Positions 1 to 9,762 of a DNA stretch of 64,000 bases are shown here, one piece after another. The stretch is taken from positions 2,790,001 to 2,854,000 of the forward strand of contig JAULSN010000008.1 of assembly GCA_033439765.1 (NCBI GenBank), written 5' to 3'. The position numbers and the translations under genes were made by a program. This DNA comes from Lasiosphaeria ovina. Its lineage: Eukaryota > Ascomycota > Sordariomycetes > Sordariales > Lasiosphaeriaceae. Under the pieces are notes generated by a model. It ran no database searches and had not been told where the DNA came from. It saw only the letters and a program-made list of their open reading frames with translations. Numbering within the stretch: position 1 is the first letter of the stretch; the number at the start of each line of letters is the position of its first letter.

Positions 1-848
1 CGATACTTTAGCTTTTGGTGATGAAAAGAAAGGTAATGTTGTGTGGGGGATGTGATGTGGTGTTGAGGGTGAATGCACCCAGCACGGCGGAGAGTGTGCA
101 ATATATAATTGATCATCAATGGGCGCAGACAGAGAACATTGATGATCAAGCTGATAACGTCGACTTTGCTTCATGGCTGAGTTGAACGGCGTCTCATTCT
201 GCTTACAGGAACCCAAAGTTTCAGTGTCCAATCACTGTGGAGGCACAGATTGCGCCGATTCGATTTTTTTCAGGCTGTTGGGTCAGATTTGAGTAACGCA
301 TCTGAGTCTGACATGTTTTCGATGCCGCTGTCACTACTCAATGCGACGACCACTGCCAGTCAGATGCTGACCACATCGGCGTAGACCATTATTTCCGGCG
401 ACACATCCACGTAAGATATCAAACTCAGAGTGGCAAATCTCATCCGCAAAGTAAGATAGGGGCTGTCTTACTCACGCACATGAGACATTCTTGCATGCGT
501 TGTGCCTCTTGAAAACGAGGCACCGGCCCAGGCCATGGCATCTCCGTATGACCAACGAGAAAATCTATTTTTGGGTTCAGAGAAGACAATGGGAGTTACT
601 TGAGAGGGTGACATTTACATCGACAGCTAAGTAGGTACTTGGAATAACACCTAGATAATTATATATATGTGGGTGCCCAACTCTTCGATCCAACCGGTGC
701 ATCTCCAAGACCATCGTTAGTTCCATTTATCCCCCAACATCACCAGCAAGCAAGCCCCGCTGTTCCATCTGCGTGTGCCATTCTACACTCGTTCCTAGCT
801 GGTCATCCCCCCTCCTCACCTGCTAGCGCCTGTTTCCTGTTTCAAAAC
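1..848. other. Intergenic, no gene seen
   Basis: No reading frame here looks coding. The stretch holds one perfect inverted repeat (109-149, listed separately) and AT-rich sequence just before the first gene, including a short TA run at about 657-668 that may belong to its promoter. Confidence 0.6.
109..149. repeat. Perfect 13-bp inverted repeat (hairpin)
   Basis: TTGATCATCAATG at 109-121 is matched exactly by its reverse complement at 137-149, with a 15-nt loop. No T-run follows it and no gene abuts it. It could be a cruciform, a protein-binding palindrome or the remnant of a small inverted-repeat element; nothing here decides between these. Confidence 0.75.
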
Positions 849-2343
849 ATGCAATTCCCGACCATTACTCGCATTCAGCGAATTAGCAGTAGTAATGATT
901 TCGAAGTGAGAAAAGGCTTCGGTGATCACATGCAGTTCACTCTCAGAGTGGAGGACGATGATACCATTTTCCGCGTCACTCCGGCCCTGAACAACCCGGC
1001 AATCTTTCTATACGACGCCCAGGATGTTCCGCTCAAAGTCAGTGGCACCTTCAATTTCCCTGCGGGCAAATCCAGCTATCGTCTCGTGGGCAACTGCGCC
1101 ACGTTCCAAATAACCAGCAAGCCGTTCGAGATAACTGGAACCGGAGCCGCACACGCCTTTACAGCTATGCACTTTTCAGACGCAGGCCCTACTCCTCACT
1201 CGCCTTTCAAGGTTGAGGGTGACTGGCACTGGACTGTTATGAAAGATGGTATCCCAGGTACCGCCGCGAGTGCCATCTCCAGCCCGGCCACGACCACACT
1301 CGAGCTCTACTTCTCGCTTGGCGACGACGGCACGCCATTCGGGATTTTCGGCCAATTCTTCTACGAGCTTATCAGCATTTCCTTTCCCGACTACCACACC
1401 GTGGCTGGCCAGACGTGGGCGGCCGTGGAGGGTGGCATTATCGCCAGGATAGTGAGTACGCTATGGACACGCAGACTCTATGATCTTCATAATACCATGA
1501 TATACGACTGCCGGTTCCATGGCGGGGGCATGGCCATGCACCTTCACAACGCTACCCTCAATTTGGCTGGCATATTTTCACCCGGACATCTGACTGTCAA
1601 CTGTTTCGATCTTGCCGCCCTGACCTTGGTAACGCTTCAGTCCCTTGGCAAGAGGCCTGGTACCACTCCAGGCTTTCAGGTGAGACATGAATTCCCGCGG
1701 ACCGTAATGTGCACACATATAGAGGAAGATAGCAATACACTGACTATTAATAACTACTTAGGTTCCAATGATCCAAGGCCTCAAGCTAGTCTGCGACGAG
1801 AACTGGGGCTATATTCCCGCTGGCCCCTTATTTGGGTGGGACCACTTTGGAGCCCCCGCACGTCATTGCAACAACCCTTTCTGGATTGGCCGCTTTATAT
1901 CACCCACGGGAGACCTGGTGGATGCTCCGCCCAATGTGGACAGAAATGACGAGCACCGGACCTATTTTCAACGGCACTGCTACTGCGTCTTCAAGCCTGC
2001 AGCAGGAGGTGCCGGGGGACCGGAACATGCGCTCGACATCTGCCACGGGGGGCTCAACACCAGTAATGACACCACCCTAGCTAGCGGTAACCAAGACATC
2101 GCCAACTACCGACTCGCAAACCGCGAGACGGGGAGACTTAATTTCCCAGCCATAACAACAAGAGGTAATTTAATGCGTTCCCTGCGTCCCGTTTGCGCAA
2201 TGAAAGCTGCTGACTCTGCCATCTGCCAGCTGTTGATTGCAACTGGGTATCCCAGTAAGCCATGGCATGACCGGAAGCGCCGTGCGTTAAGAGGTAGATG
2301 TCGCTGGAAACGACAAGAACAGGCAGGACCTTGTGCGGAATAA
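849..2343 (+). CDS. Putative transglutaminase-like (Cys-His-Asp) protein
   Basis: Model: ATG at 849, exon to 1679, intron 1680-1761 (GTGAGA donor, TACTTAG acceptor, phase 0), second exon to TAA at 2341-2343, about 470 residues. I do not recognise a named family, but the order of motifs suggests a transglutaminase/papain-like fold: NCFDLAAL followed by a helix and LG (candidate nucleophile Cys252), an N-N-P-F-W stretch, an R-x-Y-F-x-x-H segment (His349) and LDICHGG (Asp369). In transglutaminase-like proteins the Cys heads a helix and His and Asp follow in that order. No signal peptide is visible from the chosen ATG; the frame stays open upstream to 669 with a GTG. A GTGAGT at 1452 looks like a donor but no acceptor at a normal distance was found, so the region is left as coding. 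Fold is inference; the open two-exon frame is what is seen. Confidence 0.55.
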
Positions 2344-2730
2344 AGGGGGAGGGGGCGAGTCAGCAGACACCATGCACAGATAACGACAGGAAATGCAGGT
2401 CAATTTCCTGGCTCAAAACACGGGGAGAGGGCTTTGTTGACATTGGTTCTTCATGGCAAGAACGAAGTACAGGGTAGGTAATTAGCTAATAGAAGAGCCG
2501 TGCTCCTCTAGCATGCAAAGCTGCAGCAACTATAAAGCCATAAACGTATAAAACCTGCCCATAAAGACTATGCTAGGACGCAGTCGTCCAATTCCACCAC
2601 GGCCGCCTGAGATCTTGTAAGAAATGGTCATCTCGCCATACTAGGCTGTTGAAAAGTCCATCCCAGGACAAGCTGTTAATTATTTCCCTATGACCCAAGT
2701 CATTCCTCAACCGGCTCCCTTGTGAGCTAT
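2344..2730. other. Convergent intergenic region
   Basis: Lies between two genes that face each other, so it should hold two 3' ends. No further gene was seen. Confidence 0.6.
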
Positions 2731-3958
2731 TTATAAAACCGTGAAATCCATGAAGCTGGTGCGGCTACGGAGAGTCTCACTATCCCATGCGACAAGCTGA
2801 AGTTTGCCTTTACCTCGTGCCCGCGGGACTAGGTAGAGTGTTTCGTTCCGGATGGGTTCTTTAGGGTTCTGGAACTTCAAGAATTGATCCGCGCAATTGG
2901 GAGATGCGCCTTCGTAGTCCGTGCAAGGCACGACAAAGGGCGGTTTATACTTGTAACTATTGTAGCCCACTTTGAAAGTGGGATAGGGACCCTGATCGAA
3001 CAGAATTATGTTGGAAAGCGGATCTTTCGTTCCGCTGCCCTTTTCTAAGGAATAACGCAGACTGTCCCTGAACCCAGATAGGCTCATAACAAATCCTTGC
3101 TCGCCCTCCAATCTCGATATGAGCTTTATTGGATCGATAAGACGGCCCTTGGGCTCGTTACTCCGGGCTTGATTTTTCCTGAGGTACTTTTCGAGCTCGA
3201 TGGCGAACTTAAGGATAAACTCTTTTGGCAGAGCCGGGTTAGCAGGACAAGATTGCATGCAAGGGTTCTGGCAACGACCGCATAGGAGTTCTTACTTCTA
3301 TAGTCATCGCCGGCAGCTAGTTATAGAGAAGAGAAATTAGACAAATCATCTGGTAGCCAAGACGTGTGAGGTAACGAGGGAGAGGAGGCTCCTTACGCCA
3401 CGTGTTGGGATTCTTAGAGGAATCCCCGAAAAAGAAGGGGTTATCGATCTTGACGAAGATGGCATTGTGGCACCACACGAGAACTCTTCCTTCAATGTAT
3501 TGGCCAGCTAGGCCATCTACATCTGGCCTTAGGTCTTTCCACCTTGAGCCTGTTGTTGATTTTGTTGTTTTGAATAAGAGTCTATGGGCGAAATCGACTG
3601 TCATGGCGTGGTAGAAATGAAGGTCGAAATTGATCGTATCTATCGTAACCCTCAGCTTGGTGTGCAAGCCTTGAACGATGCTATCGAGGGTTATCGGCAC
3701 CACCTGTCCGATCTTATTGACAGAAAGTATCGGCCCTGATTCCCAAAAATTGACGAACCTAATCGTTTGTATGAAATTCCTAATGCCACTTTCATTGATT
3801 TGGGCTGTGCTCACGGGCCGGTCAACGTCATAATACCTGGCCTCTTGCTCCACCCACCTCTTGGGACTAAGGTTGGCAAATGATGTTGACCCTCGCGACA
3901 AGAAAGGCAGTGTCTCCTGAGCCGGCGATTCGGTGGCTGAACTGCTTCCCAATTCCAT
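2731..3958 (-). CDS. WCHN-motif family protein, copy 1
   Basis: Two-exon gene: ATG at 3958, exon 1 to 3397, intron 3396-3222 (GTAAGG donor; branch site TGCTAAC about 18 nt before the acceptor), exon 2 to the stop at 2731; 350 residues, intron phase 1. Exon 1 encodes a beta-rich domain with the family pattern of a hydrophobic strand (INFDLHFYHAMT, about 109-120), an alpha segment and then VLVWCHNAIFVKID at about 159-172 (WCHN 162-165). Exon 2 opens with FILKFAIELEKYL and closes with GKGKLQLVAWD and FMDFTVL, the C-terminal signature shared with the paralogs at 14.2, 16.6, 19.4 and 21.7 kb. No signal peptide or membrane segment. Function unknown; I assign no activity. It is the outermost member of the minus-strand cluster. 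Confidence 0.7.
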
Positions 3959-5221
3959 GATTGGCAGTGTGTGACTGTATGGGGAAACCACCAATTGAAA
4001 CTTCCTATTACTGAAGAATTATCAACAGCCTCCTCGTCTGGTTGGGATTGAGAGTTGTTGAAAAAGCAATTGATAGGAAATGCAGAACTATCCGGGGAGT
4101 AAGTTGCGTGGTGCCAATTTATAAGAAAGGCAATTACCAGGTAGGTTACCTAAGTACTCGGCAAGAATGGTCGAGCAGCGTGGCCAGCCGTCGTGCTAAA
4201 ACATCAGATGGCCGGTCAGCCGCTGAGCTAAAACATCAGATGGCCGGTCAGCCGCTGAGCTAAAACTTCCGATGATGAGAACTTACTCCAGAGTGAAGTC
4301 AGGCCAGGCCTGAAATCATGACCCGGAGGCCGAATAGCTCGGAATAAAGCGGTTTATGTTACTCCACGGTCGCCCTTTTTGGGGGGGGGGGGGCCGAGCC
4401 CCATGGCGGGTCAGCCTTGTTTCATGGTCTGGCCGGGGGTCTGCCCACCCGCCTCCTGCGCCCCACAACCCCACTGACCTTCCACTCCACTTCCTTCGAA
4501 GGCCTGCTGCCACTCGCACGTCACTGTCCTGCGCACTCTCTGCTTCATCTGTTCTTCTCTCTTTGTCGCCAAGAAATGACCCTTACTTGCAAAATTGACC
4601 CTCTTTTACTCCTGCATATGCAAACACCTGCTTTTCTCTCCTTTGCACCCTCCCTTGCGTTCGGAATGCCCTCAATCCGACTACATTCCTTGCACCGGAG
4701 ATTCCTTTCAATTCTACGGTCTTCTTTTGCCCGCCTTGAATACGGACTTCCGTGGAGATATTCAGTGATCCTGTTGGCTATAAGAAGGTGCTATTTTACC
4801 TGTATTTTAGACCGATCTAACCAGACAATTCAATGCTCAGTCAATCCAGATCACGTGCAACACTCTTCCTTAGCTCTTTTCCTTTAGATTGCAAAGCTGT
4901 CAACTGAAAGCACAGTGCATTGCAGAATGTAATTAGGTATTCATCTCTGAATTCTCCCTTCTACCCTCTTTTCCCTTGGCATAATCAACCAACCAGCGGC
5001 TTGCGCCATATATAACCCTAAAGCGTATAACCCTAAAGAATGAATTTTGCGAATCTACTGCCTGGCCAGGCAGCTTGCCGACTTGGTCAGGGCATTGTAG
5101 TCCTGACGAGTATTCGCACCGCACCTATAGCGGGAAACGAAAAAAGGGAAAAAAAAAAAGAAGAAGGAACCTCCGCCCCGACAATTCCGCCGGCCAAGGA
5201 CTTCCGGTCTCTTTGGATCCT
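3959..5221. other. Upstream region of copy 1, no intact gene
   Basis: Contains a two-unit 32-bp tandem repeat (4197-4260), a G-run of about 14 at 4380-4393 inside a GC-rich block, a pyrimidine-rich block around 4500-4720, and the duplicated phrase ATAACCCTAAAG at about 5010-5040. Frames across it are open only by composition. Confidence 0.5.
4197..4260. repeat. 32-bp direct tandem repeat, two exact units
   Basis: A unit starting TAAAACATCAGATGGCC occurs at 4197-4228 and again, identical, at 4229-4260, followed by the first six bases of a third. Identity of the two units suggests a recent slippage or duplication. It sits about 240-300 nt upstream of copy 1. Confidence 0.9.
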
Positions 5222-6078
5222 GTAGATGCAACTCGAATTTGTTGATAATTACCTCGTGTTTTTGCATGCGCCGCATATATTCTGAACGATCCCGTGCACC
5301 TTCACACCACATTGGACGTGAGACGGGTGGACGTTATTTTAACCTCTTCGCGTCTCATCAGCTTCCGTGTCCCAGCAGTCCCGGGCTCGATATAAACCGT
5401 CCACTTCAAGTTGGCCATGGTTACGCCTAATTCCGTGTAGCTCCCCGCTCATGACAAGCCTGAGAAGCCACAGCTGGGCCTCCCTCCGAGGTCGCGGCCA
5501 AGCCTTTCTTTTTCTTTTCGCCCAATCGGGAGTTGGGGTCCTTCGTCAGTTCCTTCAAGATCACCGTCGGCACATGAGTACCTACCCAGCTCCACTTCCT
5601 GCACTCGATCTATTCTCAGCGCGTCGTCGAGATGCGTCGCGAAATGGCGCATCTCTGTGTCTTACATCTTGTGTTGGGGTTTTTGTCGGGGCCATAGCTG
5701 ACAGCTGTTTGGCGGGGGGGTTCCGCATCCCACTCGATCATGACGGCAATGTCGTCGTGGCGCCAAATGGTCATTTGGTTCTTGGCATCTTCTTTCAGGC
5801 TGCTCGTAAGCGTAAGGTGGCCCAGCTCCAGGGCCTTAGCTCGAAATGGGGTGGACATTTTGGCCTGGCCAGGGTTGAAAATCTGTCAAAAATCAGCATC
5901 CGGTTGTTTGTTCATGTAGGATAGCGGGAAAGATTTGAATGACTCTTGGGCATGGGCCATGAGCGGGTATGGTGCAGCGAGCAACGTGAACGCGGATGCT
6001 TCCAAGTGCATTGCTAGTGGTGGGGAACATCATCGTGATGCTGTCCGCAGTGAGGTCAAACTTGAACCCTTGGACCAA
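5222..6078 (-). pseudogene. Decayed WCHN-motif family member, copy 2
   Basis: No single frame spans it, but family landmarks occur in order on the minus strand: VQGFKFDLTADSITMMF (about 6075-6020), a SAFTLLAAPYPL strand, LELGHLTL followed by MTIWRHDDIAVMIEW (about 5830-5720; W-R-H-D in place of W-C-H-N), then in another frame MRHFATHLDDALRID (about 5652-5608), which matches MLAFASIIDDEIRK in the copy at 14.2 kb, and finally GSFRIYAAHAKT then, after a frame change, IINKFELHLQ (about 5300-5222), which match the C-terminal GSFEVYVADKKT of copy 6. A GTAAGA lies after N-P-N-T-R as in copy 1, but no working splice joins the halves. The C-terminal domain between 5608 and 5300 shows several stops. 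I read it as a pseudogene; a heavily spliced live gene is less likely. Confidence 0.6.
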
Positions 6079-6420
6079 TCCAATATTACTCCAACAGCGT
6101 ATCTATAAGATGTCAACTCTTTTGCTACGTTTTGAATCATATTATCCTCCAGATCTGTAATGTTCGTTCCATTGCCGGCCGGTAACTAGGTATCTTTGTT
6201 TTGCCGCGTGGAACTACTTGATTCAGCAACCCATTCATAAGTGCTCGTTCGATGGTTCTGAATATCAACTGACAGTCCCCGAGGGCGCGCGGCAGAATGG
6301 TTGCTCCATTATTTGGGACTTCGAGTAATCTAGCAAAGGCCACAAATGAGTAAATTGAGCTGGCAGGGGACGACGCTTACACCAGAACAGCTTCTTACTT
6401 AATTAGGTGCCTGATTCTCG

Positions 6421-7726
6421 CTAAACGACCTGGAAATGAAGCGTGGAGGATCTATGAAGGAGAAACGACTCATTAACTGCGACAAAATCATACCAACCCG
6501 AGCCCCTTTTCACGGCCTTAAACGTCACCACCAAAACGGTTCTGTTCTGGGGGCCTACGAGCGTCAGAACATTGCTGGAACAGGTGGAAAGACTGCCGTC
6601 TGGGTTATATGTTTTGTGGGGCATAACCAATATCCCATCGCACAACTTCCGAGTCTGGTCCAATCTTATTTTCCATTCCCGCCCTCCCGGGGAATCGTCT
6701 TCCAGTTTTACTTCCCATGCTCCTTTCCCGTCCGAATCCAATTACATAATCAATGGAATGGAGACGAATTGCCTATATATAACCCTTTGTGTAGGGTTCA
6801 TTATGATCCCCATAGGTAGACATCCATTGCGGTTGCGAAGTTGTGGAGGACTGTGATATAATTGTTAGCCAAGTTAGCGGGACGATCTGGTTGCGCGCCC
6901 CGGAGGAGGGGTTTAGATTGTTGTTAATTATTATAAACCCCTCTGAGCGTCTATGACCATAGTTAGCCGCGCAATGCTTACCTGCCTGTGTTCTGCTCGC
7001 TGATTAGATTATCCATTAGCAAAGGTTATAGGGACTGGACCAACGGCGCGCAAGAGGCTTCTTACAAGCCTCAAGTTTACTGTCAATGACTATCAAGATC
7101 TCATTGTGGCACCACATGATGGTTTGATTTATCACTTCTTTAACTAACAGAAGTTGGCCAAATTTGAGCTCGGGCGGCCTGCGCCAAAACCTTGGTTGAC
7201 CATCAAGAGATAGTTTATGGCGGAAGAAAACCTGGGCCATCTCGGGTGTGGAGAGGTGGTACAACTCAAGATTGAAATTAGCTTTGGTTCCGTCCTTAAC
7301 TTGTAGACTGGCTTGTAGACCCTTGACGTTATCGAAGAAAGTTACTGTGTCGAGATTTGGGACCCATATGACAGCATTCTGTAGTAGGTTATGGTTTAAG
7401 GCCTTTTCTGCAATATGGAAGATGGAGGATTGATCCGGCTGCACGGGGCTCTTGTTTCGGTCGGTTGGTATCCCAGTCTTAGCCCATTCCATCGCTGACT
7501 GCTCTGGCGTTAGAATGACCCCAGAGCCATGGGATATGGTAGCCATCGGGGATGCTTGACTGGATGCCGGCGTTTCCTTGAGCAGTTGTCCGTTGCCTGG
7601 ACGAGCAGTCCTAATCGGGAGCGTGTAGAATTTGGCTTGATTTGAAACGCGAAAACCGCAAGTCTTGCTTAGGAGAAAGTGTGGTGCTTCGATCGGGGTT
7701 GAGAGTGTTTTAATAGTGAGAATCAT
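6421..7726 (-). pseudogene. Probably decayed WCHN-motif family member, copy 3
   Basis: Exon 1 is open from ATG 7726 to 7066 (a later ATG at 7546 is also possible) and carries the family core: FNLELYHLSTPEMAQVFF (about 151-168), FGQLLLVK, then IMWCHNEILIVID (WCHN 205-208). A phase-1 GTAAGA donor at 7065 and a CACAG acceptor ending at 6851 give FLHNFATAMDVYLWGS, the expected start of the second domain, but TAA follows at 6803-6801. The rest of the domain survives in another frame at 6741-6421, ending with WYDFVAVNESF and LHFQVV, the family C-terminal pattern. So the N-terminal domain looks intact and the C-terminal domain is broken by at least one stop and a frame change, unless an extra intron that I could not find removes 6741-6810. 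Confidence 0.6.
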
Positions 7727-8659
7727 AAACCACGGAGGGCGAGAGAGATGTCATCCCAATCCGGGTGCAAACTTAAACAAGATAGTAGCCTCTGCGCTGG
7801 GGTTCGGCCGGATATGCAACAGCTAACCGTTTCGTGTCTGCGAGTTTCTCGGCCGTCCAGCGCCAGGCAAGGGATACTAGTTAGCCATATTGGCTGCTTT
7901 GGGCCTTGTTGGTTGGCCCGTCTGTTCCGGGGCCGCAGCATTTGCGAAAAATCGCTCAAAACTCTGACGGGGCTCGGCTGGTCGGTTGGGACCCGCCGCC
8001 CGGTCCCGTTCTCGCATTTTCCGGGAGTGCGAGCGAGGAGACATCGGTTCGGACCAACCAAGACCCAGCTTCAAAGCCGCCGCACCCCGGGTTCTACTCC
8101 CACTTTTGCGCCCACCCAACCACTTTCCACGACCACGCCCAACGCCATATCCTTATTTATTTTGCCTCTCTGTGAAAATTGGGCTCAATTCTGACATATC
8201 CAGGCTTGTGCAGTCTTTTGAAATGAGTGGGCATTTGCCCCTCTTCGAGTCCTCTCTGCTTCAATTGGTTCTTAGATAGTGCTATGCATACTAATTGTCT
8301 GTTAACCACTAACTTAGACTCCGTCGGCATTTTCTGTTAGGGTCATTTGGCCTGTGCGGGGCTTCCGGCTGCGGGGCTTCGGCCGCGGGGCTCCCTAGAA
8401 TTACAGGCATCTAGGGCTTTCAGGCAGCCACAGATCCAGGCAGCCACACACCCCGGACAAGCTCATATTCGGAAAACTAACAGTTGAACATAACTGCCCG
8501 TGCATTCAACGGTCAAGGAATGGCAATAAAGACGACAGAACATAGGCAAAGGGCGCACACGCGACCAGATGTCAGGGAGGCAAAGTGGCCGGTCGACGGA
8601 GAGAGGGAGAGAAGGTGAGACTGGATTGCGCCAACTCGACCGGACCGGACAGCCCGGGT
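7727..8659. other. GC-rich upstream region of copy 3
   Basis: No gene seen. Holds the motif GGTTCGGACCAA (8046-8057), also present upstream of copy 6, and a short inverted repeat CTCGCA (8011-8016) / TGCGAG (8028-8033). A second GC-rich patch at about 8350-8390 has the phrase CGGGGCTTC twice. Confidence 0.45.
8046..8057. promoter_or_regulatory. Candidate shared upstream motif, copy 3 side
   Basis: GGTTCGGACCAA lies 320-331 nt upstream of the copy 3 ATG. The identical 12-mer lies 373-384 nt upstream of the copy 6 ATG (21019-21030). The core CGGACC is near-palindromic and of the kind bound by fungal zinc-cluster regulators, but this role is only inferred. Confidence 0.35.
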
Positions 8660-8980
8660 CAGGTCTCAGTCAGGACTTTTTGGAGCCTAGGCCTGTCTTG
8701 GTCGAAAATGGCATGAAACGGCGCGCGCCGGATTTTGGCGGGTGCGAAACCGGCTACCTGTTGGCGACATCGTGGCGGCCTTCTCGCATTTCCTGACGGC
8801 GGCAAGAACCAACCGACAACAGAGTTCCGAAGGACCCCGCCTCCGCGAGATCCGAGCCCACCAACTGTCGCCTGGCATCTGCCTCGGAAACTCGGACCCG
8901 AGGTTGCGCCACCCGGGTGCGCACTTGAGTGAAACTCTGAATTGTTGCACCCCCGGCCCGGCCGCGGCCAACGAGAGAGA
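8660..8980 (+). repeat. Dispersed ~0.3 kb repeat, forward copy
   Basis: Reads on the plus strand as a diverged copy of the reverse complement of 15770-16140. Matched landmarks in order: GGACTTTTTG-AGCC, ATGAAACGG-GCGCG, CATTTCCTGACGGCGGC, ATCCGAGCCCACCAACTG, CGCCTGG-ATCT and CCCGGCCCGGCCGCGGCCA. The similarity spans the whole segment with small gaps. No coding frame or target-site duplication was recognised. It may be a non-autonomous mobile element or duplicated upstream DNA of the nearby gene family. Confidence 0.7.
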
Positions 8981-8985
8981 GAGAA

Positions 8986-9080
<95 letters not shown>
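8973..9080. repeat. Purine-strand minisatellite with 16-nt period
   Basis: A GA-only tract in which AAA interruptions fall at 8984, 9000, 9016, 9032, 9048 and 9064, a strict 16-nt spacing. It is therefore a 16-bp tandem repeat rather than a plain dinucleotide microsatellite. The long polar and Ser/Leu-rich frames that cross it are products of the repeat and are not genes. Confidence 0.95.
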
Positions 9081-9762
9081 ATTGGATGTCAACGCCCCGA
9101 GTACAGTATGTACATGTACATTCAAACTCTGGATGCTCAACATTGCAGTTGGCTTTCACCACCATGCCCCCGAGTCTTTGAATGGGTTGAGTCAAGGCCA
9201 ACCCCAGGAGCCGATCCGACCAGTTTCGGCCAACTTAACCTAGGCATCCAGATGCATGTAGCGGAACTGGACACGGATGGCAAAGTTCTTGGCGCTGGTA
9301 AAGGTCATGTAAAGAAACCGACCACGGACAGAGGAACGCTGAGATTTGAAGCCTGCATGTAAGACAAAAGCGAAGTCAAAAGCAAATTACTCTTATTGGC
9401 AGTAGAACTTTCTACTTTCTTGGTATGCTCCTTGGTATTTGACTTTAAGATGATTTCGTGTCAAAGAGAACGTTGCTATCCCGATAGGGGGACGAGGAGA
9501 GAGGCCATTGTGAGTGAGGGAGATGGTAACGAAATCCTCCTTCATGGTCAGGGGACGTGCAGACAACTTTCCCTCTGGGCCTCCTCTTTTGGCCCTCCAA
9601 TCGGTAAATTGCGCTAGGTCTAGACTTCGAAATTCGGCAAGTGGTTTATAACAGGATTTCACCCCGAAACCTTAACCACTGCTGGTCTGGAAGTCGGCTT
9701 TTACTATGGAAAGAACCAATTTCTTGGCGCGCACCGCCGTCTATTATAGCTGTAGACTCGCC
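9081..9762. other. Intergenic, no clear gene
   Basis: Holds the upstream region of the HET pseudogene. A plus-strand frame at about 9250-9360 has a V-A-E-L-D-T-D-G-K phrase that faintly recalls VVELDTNGN in the copy at 14.2 kb, but the match is too short to call a relic. Confidence 0.4.

Noticed and set aside
1452..1511. Possible intron in the transglutaminase-like gene starting GTGAGT
   Set aside because: The frame stays open and no AG acceptor lies at a workable distance with a matching phase.
8659..9362. Overlapping long frames on both strands across the GA tract, giving Ser/Leu and Arg/Glu repeats
   Set aside because: They exist only because the 16-nt purine repeat has no stops in any frame; flanks show no motif.
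9246..9362. Plus-strand V-A-E-L-D-T-D-G-K phrase like VVELDTNGN of WCHN copy 4, placed downstream of a forward copy of the dispersed repeat
   Set aside because: Only about nine residues match and no other family motif is near; could be a relic of an inverted paralog but is too weak to call.
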